Assembly: GCA_963836405.1 (NCBI GenBank)
Contig: CAWIJL010000003.1
Location: forward strand, 372,001-436,000
Direction: 5' to 3'
From: CAWIJJ01 sp963836405
Lineage (GTDB): Bacteria > Acidobacteriota > Terriglobia > Bryobacterales > Bryobacteraceae
DNA length: 64,000 nt
The position numbers and the translations under genes are program-made. This document shows positions 52,639 to 63,205 of the stretch, in pieces (position 1 is the first letter of the stretch; each line of letters opens with the position of its first letter). Under the pieces are notes generated by a model, which saw only the letters and a list, made by a program, of their open reading frames with translations, ran no database searches and was not told the origin of the DNA.

Positions 52639-55600
52639 ATGATTTTAATGCCGCGCATTTCCGCGCTGGTCCTGTGCCTGCCTGCCCTCGCGTTGTCCCA
52701 AACCGGGCTCGGCACGATCAGCGGAACCGTCGTCGATTCGTCGCAGGCCGTTGTGCCTAACGCGACGATTCAAGTGATGCAACTTTCCACCAATTCCGCG
52801 CGCACTACGGTGACCAACGCGCAAGGCCTGTTTTCATTTCCCTCACTGGTAGCCAGCAAGTACACCCTCACTGTGAATGCGGCCGGCTTCAAGGAGCGGA
52901 AGATAGAGAATCTGGAGTTGAACGCATTTCAAACCATGAGCCTGGGGGATATCTCGCTCGAACTCGGCACGGGAACCACCATCGTCAACGTGACGGCCGA
53001 GCAGGCGCAGATCGTGACAGAGAACGCGGTGAGGGCCACGGCCGTGCAATCCAAGCAGGTCACGGAAATGCCTTTGCAGGGACGCAACTGGTCCACCCTG
53101 CTCAAAATCATTCCAGGCTCGGTGCCCCAGAACAACAACGGCATCAACGGACGCGAAGCCGGATACGACGGCTATGCCGATTTCCGCGTCAACGGGAAAG
53201 CCGCCAACCAGACGCAGGTGAACCTGGACGGCGGCAGCAACGTGGATCACGGCAGCGACACCAAGACCACCGTGACCCCCAGCCTCGAAGCCATTCAGGA
53301 AGTTTCGGTGCTGACCAACAACTTCCAGGCCGAGTACGGGCAGCGGGGCGGCGTGATCGTCAACGTAATTACCAAGTCCGGCAGCAACCAGTGGCATGGC
53401 ACGGCATGGGATTACCTGCGCAACGAGGCTCTCAATGCCAACTCCTGGAGCAATAACTACCTGGGCCTGCCGCGCAACCGCTACCGTTATAACTATCTCG
53501 GCGGCAACCTCAGCGGGCCGGTGCTTCGCGATAAGTTGTTTTTCTTCGTGAATCACGAGCAACTGAAGCAGGATACGCCTACCATCAGCAACCAGGCGCG
53601 CGTTCCCACCGCGCTCGAGCGCAATGGCGATTTCTCCGAGACTTTCAATTCGAACGGAACGCGGCCCACCATCTATATGCCGGGATCGCAGTCCTCCGGC
53701 AGTCCGCAACTGGTTCCCGGGAACGTCCTTCCGCAGAACCTGATTACCGCATGGGGGCGCTCGATCCTGAGCCTCTATCCAGACCCGAACTTCAAGAACG
53801 AGACGGCCAATAACTATCTGAACCAGTATGCGCGCGAAGACAAGCGCTACCTGACGGTGGGTAAGGTGGACTGGAACATCAACACCTCCACGCGCGCGTA
53901 CGTCCGCTATAACTACGATTACCAGCGTTACCGCGACCTGGTAACGTGGTCCGCCAACGGCACTTTGCCGTTCACCACGACCGGATGGAACCGCCCCGAC
54001 AAGGCGCTGACGGCCAACCTGACCAAGACCATGGGTCCGAACATGGTGATGGAAACCCTGTTCAACTGGCAAAAGGATTTTGTCAACGCGCCGCTCGAGG
54101 TTTCCAAGGACTCGGCGAGAATCAATCGAATCGACGCGGGACTTGGCGATCTGCCCCTGGCCTTCTCCACGGCCAACGATCTCCTGCCCGCGGTGAGCGG
54201 GACCGGGTATGTGGATTGGAACTTCAACCGCTTCCCGTGGTACGCCAAAGCGCCCGAGATTCAGATCGCGCAGAACTGGTCGTGGACGCACGGCTCCCAC
54301 GTTTCCAAAGCCGGCGCGCAGTACATCCTGAACCGCAAGGACGAGATCGACTCGGCCAACGAGAAGGGGACCTTCAACTTCGGCAGCAACTCGGCCAGCG
54401 CCTACGATATGGCTTATGGGCCGGCCAACGTGCTCACGGGCGCGCTTTCGAGCTTCACCCAGGTGAGTAATCCGGCGCACAAGAAGTCGCGTTACCTGGA
54501 CGTGCACTTCTTTGCCCAGGATACATGGAAGATCACCCGCACCCTGACCCTGGATTACGGCATGCGCCTGTACCACATGCCCAGCGAGTACAACACCCAA
54601 CCCGACGTGACGCTGGATGCAGTGTTCGTTCCGAGCCTCTGGGACGCAAGTAAAGCTCCGCGGTACTATGTTCCCGATCCGACGTCAACGTCGCGCCTGA
54701 TCGACCCGGCGTTTCCCAACGCGCCCCTTCCTACCAGCGTGACGGCGGCGCTGCTGTACTCCCTGGTCCCCGGTTCCGGCGATCCCTTGAACGGGGTGGT
54801 CAAACTGGGAGACCCGCGGATCGGCAACGCGGGAATCCGCAATCCCAGGTACATCCTGTTCTCGCCGCGCGGCGGGTTCGCCTGGCAGTTCGCTTCCAAG
54901 AGCGTCATTCGCGGCGGTTTCGGCTGGTCGTACGCCCGGCCCGCGATCGGCCAAGCCGTAAACAACTTTGAAAACGGCTTCGCAAATTCGGTGGACTACC
55001 GGCAGACCAACATCGCGAACCTGAAGAATTCAACCGTCAACCGTCTGTCTCCGCGCAGTTTCGCGGGCATCGACGAATCGAGCAATGCGGTTCCTACGAT
55101 TTATGACTTCAGCCTCTCGCTGCAGCGCGAACTTCCGGCGTCGCTGGTTCTGGACGTAGCCTACATCGGCAATATCCAGCGGCACCAGCCCATTGTCTTC
55201 AACATCAACCAGGTCCTCCCCGGCACCTCATGGCGGCCGGAATTCATCGACCCGCGCCTGGCAGGCAATAACTTCGCCGGACCGGTCTCGGCGTCGAACC
55301 CCGGACCTCTGCCTGGCACCCGCAATGTGGACAGCAACCTGATGCGACCGTTCCGAGGCTTCACCACGCTGAATCTCTACACGGCCGTGGGCAACAACCG
55401 CTACAACTCGCTCCAGTGGGGCCTTTCCAAACGGTACGGTCACGGGCTGACGTTCCAGTTCGTGCACACCTGGGCCAAGCTGATCACTGGCACGGAAAGC
55501 GTGGGCCCGTTCTACTACCGGTGGAAGGACTACACCGGAGCCATCGCGAACGGCGACCGGATGCACATCGTCGGGCTCAACTACACTTACGACGTACCCA

Positions 55601-56256
55601 GCCTGCGGCGCCGCCTCGGGTGGAGCAATGCCGTGGCCAAGCAGGTGTTCGACGGCTGGAGCATCGCTCACCTGATGAACTTCTATACGGGCAGTCCGAC
55701 GTCGGTGGGTTTCGGGCTACAGAACGCGAATAACACCAGCGGAGTGGCCAACATCAACTCCATCTTTACCGGCAGCCCGGACGTCGGCATCCGCCTCCAA
55801 CCCACGGCGAATCCCAACACCGGGTTCGCAAACTCCACGCGTCTGTTCAACGTGGATGCCTTCACGCTTCCGGCGCTGGGCGACATCGGACTCGGTTCGC
55901 GCAACTACCTGGCCACGCAAGGGACATTCTCGAACGATATCAACCTGAGCAAGACGTTCCCCATCAAGGAAGGCAAGGGCCTCGAGCTTCGTGCGAGTTT
56001 CTTCAATCCTTTCAACCAGGTGCGGCGGACCGGCATCAACACCACCGAGACCTTCAAAATGAAGGGACCAAGCCTGGCGAACGGCTACTATCTTTACAAC
56101 ACGCCCGACCAGCAGGTGAATCTGCTGGCCGCCAACAACCCGAAGGCCAACGCCATCGAGCGTTACAACCAATACCGCGGCGGCGTGGGTCACGAAAACG
56201 TCACCAGCGTGTCGGACATGCGCCGCGTCGAAATCGGGCTGCGGTTCAAGTTCTGA
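52639..56256 (+). CDS. Oar-like TonB-dependent receptor, intact
   Basis: A 1205-residue outer-membrane receptor with signal peptide (ISALVLCLPALALSQ), a regulatory-like sandwich (about 20-105), plug (VTEMPLQGRNWSTLLKIIPG; FRVNGKAANQTQVNLDGGSN; ISGPVL-like turn GGNLSGPVLRDKLFFFVNHE) and a very long barrel ending VEIGLRFKF. It is in frame throughout. ATG 52639 is used; TTG 52636 and ATG 52648 are alternatives. It is followed by a terminator-like hairpin at 56274-56308. Likely imports or binds large carbohydrates or peptides; no binding partner is adjacent. Confidence 0.87.
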   Translation: MILMPRISALVLCLPALALSQTGLGTISGTVVDSSQAVVPNATIQVMQLSTNSARTTVTNAQGLFSFPSLVASKYTLTVNAAGFKERKIENLELNAFQTMSLGDISLELGTGTTIVNVTAEQAQIVTENAVRATAVQSKQVTEMPLQGRNWSTLLKIIPGSVPQNNNGINGREAGYDGYADFRVNGKAANQTQVNLDGGSNVDHGSDTKTTVTPSLEAIQEVSVLTNNFQAEYGQRGGVIVNVITKSGSNQWHGTAWDYLRNEALNANSWSNNYLGLPRNRYRYNYLGGNLSGPVLRDKLFFFVNHEQLKQDTPTISNQARVPTALERNGDFSETFNSNGTRPTIYMPGSQSSGSPQLVPGNVLPQNLITAWGRSILSLYPDPNFKNETANNYLNQYAREDKRYLTVGKVDWNINTSTRAYVRYNYDYQRYRDLVTWSANGTLPFTTTGWNRPDKALTANLTKTMGPNMVMETLFNWQKDFVNAPLEVSKDSARINRIDAGLGDLPLAFSTANDLLPAVSGTGYVDWNFNRFPWYAKAPEIQIAQNWSWTHGSHVSKAGAQYILNRKDEIDSANEKGTFNFGSNSASAYDMAYGPANVLTGALSSFTQVSNPAHKKSRYLDVHFFAQDTWKITRTLTLDYGMRLYHMPSEYNTQPDVTLDAVFVPSLWDASKAPRYYVPDPTSTSRLIDPAFPNAPLPTSVTAALLYSLVPGSGDPLNGVVKLGDPRIGNAGIRNPRYILFSPRGGFAWQFASKSVIRGGFGWSYARPAIGQAVNNFENGFANSVDYRQTNIANLKNSTVNRLSPRSFAGIDESSNAVPTIYDFSLSLQRELPASLVLDVAYIGNIQRHQPIVFNINQVLPGTSWRPEFIDPRLAGNNFAGPVSASNPGPLPGTRNVDSNLMRPFRGFTTLNLYTAVGNNRYNSLQWGLSKRYGHGLTFQFVHTWAKLITGTESVGPFYYRWKDYTGAIANGDRMHIVGLNYTYDVPSLRRRLGWSNAVAKQVFDGWSIAHLMNFYTGSPTSVGFGLQNANNTSGVANINSIFTGSPDVGIRLQPTANPNTGFANSTRLFNVDAFTLPALGDIGLGSRNYLATQGTFSNDINLSKTFPIKEGKGLELRASFFNPFNQVRRTGINTTETFKMKGPSLANGYYLYNTPDQQVNLLAANNPKANAIERYNQYRGGVGHENVTSVSDMRRVEIGLRFKF

Positions 56257-56273
56257 CATCGTAAGGAGGGCTA

Positions 56274-56308
56274 CGGGCCGGAGCGGAAACGCCTGGCCCG
56301 CAGTTTTT
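56274..56308 (+). terminator. Rho-independent terminator after the Oar-like receptor
   Basis: CGGGCC (56274-56279) pairs with GGCCCG (56295-56300); inside it GCG (56283-56285) pairs with CGC (56290-56292) around a GAAA tetraloop. A run of five T (56304-56308) follows three bases later. It lies 18 bases past the receptor stop. Confidence 0.65.
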
Positions 56309-56348
56309 CCGGAACAACCCGGCTTCTGCGCCGTCTATACTTCTGGCC

Positions 56349-58812
56349 ATGGAGACCTTCCTGCAAGACCTGAAGCACTCGGTGCGTATGTGGCGGCAGT
56401 CGCCCGGATTCATTGCCGCGGCAGTGGCAGCGCTTGCGCTGGGAATCGGCACGAATACCGCCATCTTCTCGGTCGTCAACTCGGTGCTCCTGCGCCCGGC
56501 GCCATTTCCCGACCCCGACCGCCTGGTTCTTTTCATGAACACGTCGCCGCAGGGTTCTGGCGCCGGCGCCTCACCTGCCAAATTTAACAATTGGCGCAGT
56601 CAAACCCAGGTGGTGCAGGACGTGTCCGTGTTCCGGACCGGCGTGGTAAACCTCACTGGAAACGAGTTTCCCGAACAATTGCGGTCGGGACAGGTGAGCG
56701 CCGATTTTTTCCGACTCTTCGGCGCCCGGATTTTTCGGGGACGCACCTTCACGCGCGAAGAAGACCTTCCCCAGGGTGAGCACGTGGTGGTGCTCAGCAA
56801 CGGCTTCTGGAAGCGCCGGTTCGCGGCCGACCCCAACATCATCGGCAAGACTATTTCGCTGGGGGGAGACCCCAACGTGGTCATCGGGATTCTGGCTGAC
56901 GGTTTCGATTTCCGCGATTTCGGCCCTGCGCCCGACGTTTGGGTGCCCTTCCAACTCGATCCCAACAGCGACGACCAGGGTCACTACTTCACCGCTGCCG
57001 GGCGGCTCAAGCCGGGCGTCACCCTGCAACAGGCGCAGGCGCGCATGAAGATCGCCGCCGACGAGTTTCGCAGAAAATACCCCAATGCGCTTCAGGCGAA
57101 CAACGGCTTCGGCGTGGAGCCGGTTCGCGAAGCGATGGTGAAGAACGTGCGCTCGTCGCTGCTGGTGCTGGTGGGCGCCGTCAGCCTGGTGCTGCTCATG
57201 GCCTGCGCCAACGTGGCCAATCTGCTTCTCGCGCGGGCGGTCGGCCGGCGGCGCGAGATCGCCGTTCGCGCGGCTATCGGCGCGGGACGGGGTCGTATCG
57301 TGCGCCAGTTGCTTACTGAAAGCGTGCTGCTTTCGCTCGCCGGCGCAGTGGCGGGGGCGGTACTCGGAGTATTCGGGATCCGCGCGTTGTTGAGCGTGAA
57401 CACCGCGAATCTGCCTCGCGTCGGCACCGACGGATCTCTGGTAATGCTCGACTGGCGCGTTCTGGCCTTCACTGTCGGGCTCGGCGTGCTTACCGGCCTT
57501 CTGTTTGGCCTTATTCCCGCGTTGCAGGCGTCGCGCACCGACCTGGCCGCCACGCTGAAAGAAGGCGGCGGGCGCACCGGTTCAGGCTTCCGGCACAACA
57601 AGGCAAGAACCGTCCTGGTAGTGAGTGAGGTCGCGCTGGCCGTGGTGCTGCTGGTGGGCGCCGCACTTCTGATCCGCACGTCGGTGGCGCTGAATTCGGT
57701 AAAGCCCGGCTTCGACACCGAGCACGTGCTCACCATGCGGATGTCGCTCACCGGGCCGCGATTCGCCACTTCCGCGGGCATCGAGCGCCTGGTGCAGGAC
57801 GGTGTCGAAAAGCTCCGCCACATCCCGGGGGTGACAGTCGCCACCGCCGCCTGCTGCGTGCCCCTCGAAGGCGGCTACGGGCTGCCGTTTCTGGTGGTGG
57901 GGCGCCCGCTCAAGGACGGCCCTTTCCACGGCGGCGGCGGTTGGGCAACCGTGTCCCCGGGCTATTTCGAAGCCTTCCAGATCCCCATCGTGCGCGGCCG
58001 TTCGTTCAACGACCGCGACACGGCGGCGGCCCCTCCGGTGGTAATCATCAACCAGGCAATGGCCAAACAATTCTGGCCCAAGGCAGATCCGCTGGCCGAC
58101 AAGATCTGGATCGGCAAAGGAATCATGCGCGAACTCGCCGCCGAGCAACCGCGGCAGGTGATCGGCATCGCGGGCGACGTCCGCGGCAACGGACTCGACA
58201 GTGAGCCCGGCCCCATCATGTACGTCCCCAACCCGCAGGTGCCCGACGCGCTGAACGCGCTCAACGTCCGCATCACGCCGCTTCGCTGGATCATCCGTAC
58301 ACAGGGCGATCCTTACAAGGTGAGCGCCGCGGTGCAGGAGCAGTTGCGCCAGGTCACCGGACTGCCGGTTTCCGACGTTCGCTCGATGGGCGAGGTGGTC
58401 TCGAGGTCGACCTCCCGCCAGCGCTTCAACATGCTGCTGATGACCGTCTTCGGCGTCGCCGCGCTGTTCCTTGCGGCCATCGGGATCTACGGGCTGATGG
58501 CTTACTCGGTGCAGCAGCGCACTCAGGAGATTGGCATCCGCCTCGCGCTGGGCGCCGCCACGGGACAGGTCCGGAACATGGTGGTGAGGCAGGGAATGAT
58601 GCTGGCGATTGTGGGAATCGCCATCGGCGTCGGTGCGGCGTTCGGATTAACGCGCCTGATGGCCAGCTTCCTGTACGGAGTGAAAGAGCGGGACCTCGCC
58701 GTATTCACCGTGATGCCGCTTGTGCTGATCGCGAGTGGCGCTGCTGGCCGTCTGGCTGCCCGCGCGACGGGCGACGCGAATCGACCCCGTGATTGCGCTG
58801 CGCACCGAATAG
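56349..58812 (+). CDS. ADOP/MacB-like ABC-type permease, frame broken near the 3' end
   Basis: A large acidobacterial-type permease with two FtsX/MacB halves: an N-terminal helix (about 17-45), a MacB periplasmic core (about 50-240), FtsX domain 1 (about 275-400, LARAVGRRREIAVRAAIGAGRG), a second core (about 430-650) and FtsX domain 2 (about 690-815, SVQQRTQEIGIRLALGAATG). The open frame runs to 58829 with a non-family tail. Dropping one G at 58737-58738 restores ALLAVWLPARRATRIDP, VIALRTE and a stop at 58812, giving 820 residues. No ATPase or PadR regulator is adjacent. Substrate unknown. Confidence 0.83.
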
Positions 58813-58815
58813 CCG

Positions 58816-59837
58816 TTACCGCAAGGTGAGCCGCTGCACGCGCCAGTTGAGGACCTCGCCCACGTACAACTCGTTGGGATTCCGGCAATCCATCTGGTTC
58901 ACCGTGCCGAATTCCTTGGGCAGTTTGCCGGCCCGGCCGAATTTGCCCAGCACCTTGCCGTCGAGTTCCAGCTTGTAGATCTCGCCGTCATCCAGATTGT
59001 ACGGGTCGTTGGAATTGGAACTGAACAGGAACTGGTGCGCGCCCGGCGAAATGCAGATGGCCCACGGCGCCCCCACGTTTCCGATCTGGCGCACGAAGTT
59101 GCCGTCCTTGTCGAAGACCTGGATTCGTTTGTTTCCGCGGTCCGCCACGTAGAGGTTGTCGCGCGCATCCACGGTCGAGCGACAGCGGCAGGTCGAACTG
59201 GCCGTCCGCCGTTTCCCTTGGTGCCCCAGGACTTGATGAACTTCCCGTCCGAATCGAATTTCGCGATGCGCGCGTTTCCGTAGCCGTCGGCCACGAAGAT
59301 GTTGCCCGCGCTGTCCCATGCCACATCCGACGGCCGGTTGAAATTGTCTCCCGGAACTCCCGAGCCGCTGCCCGCCTGACCCCGGCCGCCTCCGCGTCCG
59401 CCGGCCGCCGCAACCGCTTCCGGCTTTCGCCCCAGGGTCATCGCCACGCGCCCGTCCGGATCGAACTTGATCACCATGTTCGAGCCGCGGTCCACTACCC
59501 AAATATTGTCCTTCGCGTCCACGCGCACCGAATTTGCGAACAGAAAGCCGTACACGCCGCGACCGATCTCGCGCAGGTACTTCCCGGCGCGGTCGAACTC
59601 GAACAGACGCGATCCGCCATGGGTGAAGGTTCGCGAGCCTCCGATGGTCGCGTTGCCCCCGCCCGTCCGTGTATAGACGAAAACGTTGCCCTTCGAGTTC
59701 GTTGCCACGCCCGCGACTTCGCCCAGATACATGCCGTCCGGCAGCTTCAGAAGATCGGGCGCCGAATCGAAGGCAATCTCGGGCTGCGCGAGCAACACGC
59801 CGCCGCACACCAGCAGCACAGCCGCGGCGCGCATCAT
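58816..59837 (-). CDS. Secreted NHL-repeat protein (copy 1), frame broken twice
   Basis: A propeller protein with signal peptide MMRAAAVLLVCGGVLLAQ and NHL repeats: VATNSKGNVFVYTRTG, FANSVRVDAKDNIWVVDRG, WDSAGNIFVADGYGNARIAK, DARDNLYVADRGNKRIQV. The frame breaks after SWGTKGNG. Deleting one base at 59206-59207 and another at 59176 joins the parts as GDGQFDLPLSLTVDARDNLY; the total is then exactly 340 codons, ending RVQRLTLR at 58816. It starts at ATG 59837, where the stop of the upstream NHL gene overlaps (59834-59836). A Gly/Arg-rich loop (GGRGGGRGQAGSGSG) sits mid-protein. Similar to peptidyl-alpha-hydroxyglycine lyase-type propellers; function unknown. Confidence 0.75.
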
Positions 59838-60887
59838 GGCTGCCTCCTCGATGCGCCCGCCGCAGATTTGAAAATCAGCTTCTGCACCCGCCACGCGATG
59901 ATCTCGGAAACCAGCAGCTCATCCGGATTCCGGCAGTCGATTTCGTGAACGGTGCTGAACTCGCCCAGTTTCTTGCCCGCATGCCCGAACCTGCCCAGAA
60001 TCGTGCCGTCGAGCTCCATTTTGTAGATCTCGCCGGTAACCGCGTCGATCTGCGAGTTGTTGCTGTCCGGGTTCGAATTCGAGCTGAACAGGTACTGGTG
60101 CGGGCCCGGCGAGATGCACAGCGCCCACGGCGCGCCCACCTGGTCGTAAATCGCTTTGAACTTCAGGTCGTTGTCGAAAACCTGGATGCGGCGGTTGCTC
60201 CGGTCCCCCACATAGATGTTGCCGTGGGCGTCCGACGCGATGGTGTGGGGCAGATTGAGCTGCCCCGGTTCGGAGCCGCTCGTTCCCACCGACGCGATGA
60301 AGCGGCCGTTCTTGTCGTACTTCACCACCCGCGAATTGCCGTAGCCGTCGGAGACGAAGATGTTGCCCGCCGCGTCCCAGGCCACGTCGGTGGGGCGGCT
60401 GAATGTGTATGGCGCCGCGATCGGGCGGAGCCGGTGTGCCCTCCACCGCTTCGGGCCGGCGGCCCAGCACCATCGTCACTCGCCCCGCCGGGTTGAACTT
60501 GATCACCATGTTGGTGCCTTCGTCCACGGCCCAGATGTTGTCCTGCGGGTCCACGCGCACGGCGTGCGCGAACGCGAAGCCGTACAGTCCTTCGCCGATC
60601 TCGCGCACGAACGCGCCTTTCTGGTCGAACTCGAACAGCCGCGTGGCCTGGCTGCGCGTGTAGACGAAGATGTGCCCTTTCGAGTTCGTCGCCACCCCGA
60701 TGCCTTCGCCGAGATAGAGATTCGGCGGCAGCTTGAGGAAGTTCGGCACGGATTCGAACGCAATCTCCGGCACGTTCTGCGCCTTCGCCTTGGCGTTCAT
60801 CTGCGCCTGCGTCAGCGGCGCCTGCGCGCTTGCGTGTGCGCACAGCAATAACGCGGTCAGGGCACAGGCACCCCAGCCAGCTTTCAT
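59834..60887 (-). CDS. Secreted NHL-repeat protein (copy 2), frame broken once
   Basis: A paralogue of the next gene in the operon. Signal peptide CALTALLLCAHASAQ, then NHL repeats (VATNSKGHIFVYTRSQAT, FAHAVRVDPQDNIWAVDEG, WDAAGNIFVSDGYGNSRVVK, SDAHGNIYVGDRSNRRIQVF). The frame breaks after EGTPAPP. Deleting one G from the run at 60423-60425 restores IAAPYTFSRPTDVAWDAAG and gives 351 codons exactly, ending SAAGASRRQP at 59834. ATG 60887 has a GGAGGTG site. The pair of NHL genes overlap by a few bases and are co-transcribed. Confidence 0.75.
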
Positions 60888-60932
60888 GGTCACCTCCGGG
60901 CGATGGCCAGTATATATCAAACCGCGCGCCGG

Positions 60933-63101
60933 TCAGCGCGACAGCAGCACGACCGTGCTTCTGGCGCTGGCGATGTAATGATCCCCCGGGTTCAGCGCGA
61001 TCTCCTGGCCGGCGTCCATGAAGTCCTCGCTGTCGTCCAGGCTGGTATCGATGGCGCGGCGCCAGGCGCGCCCGGCGGGTAGGGGCGGCAGATCCACCCA
61101 CTGCGACTCGAAGTGGCCGTTGAAGATGAAAAACAGCCGGTCCACGTCGAGCTGCGCGCCATCTTCGTCGGCATCGAGCTGGAAGCAAAGCGTGCGCGCG
61201 TTTGGATTGCTCCATGCGGGCGCTCCGCGGTCGGTTCCGAACCAGGTGAGATCCGGGATGCCGTCGTCGTCGAGGTCCTCGCCCAGACGGAACTTGCGGC
61301 ATTGCAGGACTGGAAAGCGGCGGGTGAAAGCGATGGCCTTGCGGAAGAACTCAACCATGGAATCGTTCTGCTCCGCCAGGTTCCAGTCGAACCAACTGAT
61401 GGCGTTGTCCTGGCAGTAGGCGTTATTGTTGCCGCTCTGCGTCCGCGCGAACTCGTCGCCGCCCAGGATCATGGGAGTGCCGCAGGCGAACAGCAGGGCG
61501 CAGGTGTGATTCTTCATGAGCCGGCGGCGGAGCGTCAGGATCGCAGGATCGGAGCTGTCGCCTTCCGCGCCGCAATTCCAGGAGTTGTTGTCGTCCGTGC
61601 CGTCGCGGTTGTTCTCCCCGTTGGCGTCGTTGTGCTTGCCATTGTAGGCAACCAGGTCGTGCAGGGTAAAGCCGTCGTGGCAGGTCACGAAATTCACGCT
61701 GTTGTAAGCCGAGCGCCCATCGTCTCCGTAAAGGTCGGCCGACCCGGTGAGGCGCCAGCCGAGGTCGGCGAGTTGGCCGGAGTCGCTCTTGGTAAAACGC
61801 CGCACCGTGTCGCGGAAGCGGCCGTTCCATTCCGACCAGTCCACCGGAAAATTGCCCACCTGGTAGGTGCCGATGTCCCAGGGTTCGGCGATCAGGATGG
61901 CGTTGGCCAGCACCGGGTCCTGCGCAACCGCGTCGAAGAAGCCGGCAGACGATTTGAACGACCCGTCCTCGCTGCGGCCGAGCACCGACGCCAGGTCGAA
62001 GCGGAACCCGTCCACGTGCATTGTCTCGAACCAGTAGCGCAGCGAATCCATCACCAGCCGGATAACCACCGGGCTGTCGAAGTTCAGACTGTTGCCGCAC
62101 CCGGTGTAGTTCATGTAATAGCGCAGCGGAGCGGCGGCCGGTCCGGTGAGGCTGTAATAAGAGGGATTGTCGAGCCCGCGGAACGAGAGGCTCGGCCCCA
62201 TCTCGTTGCCCTCGCCGGTGTGGTTGTACACCACGTCCAGGATCACTTTGATTCCGGCGCGGTGCAGTTCCCGCACCAGCGTCTTGAATTCCGCAACCTG
62301 GCACGCGGGCGCCGAGTTGCTGCTGTAAGAGGATTCCGGGGCGAAGAAGCCGATCGAGTTGTACCCCCAGTAGTTAGTAAGTCCTTTTTCGATCAGGAAA
62401 TCGTCGATGTAGAACTCGTGGACCGGCAAGAGCTCCACGGCGTTGATCCCAAGGCGCATGAGGTGCGGAATCTTTTCGATAAATCCCAGGTAAGTGCCCG
62501 GGGCTCCGACTCCGGACGAAGCATGGGCCGTAAACCCCTTGGCGTGGACTTCGTAAATCACCAGTTGCTCGAGCGCCAGGTCGGGCCGGGTGACGCCCTG
62601 CCAGTCGAATGCATCGTCGACCACGATAGCCTTGGGCACGATGGCGGTGTTGTCGCGCGCATCGGGGGTCGTGTCGCCCGCTCCCGGCTGCGCATCGTAG
62701 GCGAGAAGCAGGTTGTCGGTGTTGCGGAACTTTCCCGTAAGGGCTTTGGCGTAGGGATCGAGCAGAAGCTTGGCATCGTTGAAACGCAGCCCCAAGTCCG
62801 GACGATACTCGCCCCGTACCTTGTAGCCGTAAAGTTGGCCGGGCTTCAGTCCCTTGACCGATGCGTGCCAGGTCAGCTTGTCGCGATGACGCAGTTGAAT
62901 GACGTCCGCCGGTTCGCCGTCCGGTGTGTCGAACAGCAGCAGGAAAACCTCGGTTGCGTATTTCGAGTACACGGCGAAATTGACGCCCTCGGCGGTGACC
63001 GTGGCGCCAAGTGGAGACGGGCAGCCTCTCTCCACGATTCGGTTGGTGCGGTGTTCCAGCGGCGTAAGGCCGGCTGGTTGAAGCATTGCACGTGAAGCCA
63101 T
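60933..63101 (-). CDS. glgX: Glycogen debranching enzyme GlgX (GH13 isoamylase type)
   Basis: A 722-residue glycogen debranching enzyme that cuts alpha-1,6 branches during glycogen breakdown. It has an N-terminal CBM48 (about 28-125, GCPSPLGATVTAEGVNFAVYS), and a GH13 barrel with region I (DVVYNHTGEG), the nucleophile Asp in DGFRFDLASVLG, the acid Glu in ILIAEPWDIG and the third Asp in VTCHDGFTLHD. A C-terminal beta domain follows (about 640-722). The length is normal and the frame is unbroken, in contrast to its neighbours at 58.7-60.5 kb. No glycogen synthase or phosphorylase is in the window. Confidence 0.94.
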   Translation of the reverse strand: MASRAMLQPAGLTPLEHRTNRIVERGCPSPLGATVTAEGVNFAVYSKYATEVFLLLFDTPDGEPADVIQLRHRDKLTWHASVKGLKPGQLYGYKVRGEYRPDLGLRFNDAKLLLDPYAKALTGKFRNTDNLLLAYDAQPGAGDTTPDARDNTAIVPKAIVVDDAFDWQGVTRPDLALEQLVIYEVHAKGFTAHASSGVGAPGTYLGFIEKIPHLMRLGINAVELLPVHEFYIDDFLIEKGLTNYWGYNSIGFFAPESSYSSNSAPACQVAEFKTLVRELHRAGIKVILDVVYNHTGEGNEMGPSLSFRGLDNPSYYSLTGPAAAPLRYYMNYTGCGNSLNFDSPVVIRLVMDSLRYWFETMHVDGFRFDLASVLGRSEDGSFKSSAGFFDAVAQDPVLANAILIAEPWDIGTYQVGNFPVDWSEWNGRFRDTVRRFTKSDSGQLADLGWRLTGSADLYGDDGRSAYNSVNFVTCHDGFTLHDLVAYNGKHNDANGENNRDGTDDNNSWNCGAEGDSSDPAILTLRRRLMKNHTCALLFACGTPMILGGDEFARTQSGNNNAYCQDNAISWFDWNLAEQNDSMVEFFRKAIAFTRRFPVLQCRKFRLGEDLDDDGIPDLTWFGTDRGAPAWSNPNARTLCFQLDADEDGAQLDVDRLFFIFNGHFESQWVDLPPLPAGRAWRRAIDTSLDDSEDFMDAGQEIALNPGDHYIASARSTVVLLSR

Positions 63102-63205
63102 CGGAAACCTCGCTTTGCGTCCGATTCTCCCAGATACGGAAGGCCGGCGCGAGGGTTGTTACCGGGGCCGGGACGGCCATTTAGGGCGGATCCGCACAGC
63201 CGCGG

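Noticed and set aside
61113..63095. A 660-codon plus-strand frame opposite glgX.
   Set aside because: Shadow of a well-conserved enzyme; no motif or ribosome-binding site supports it.
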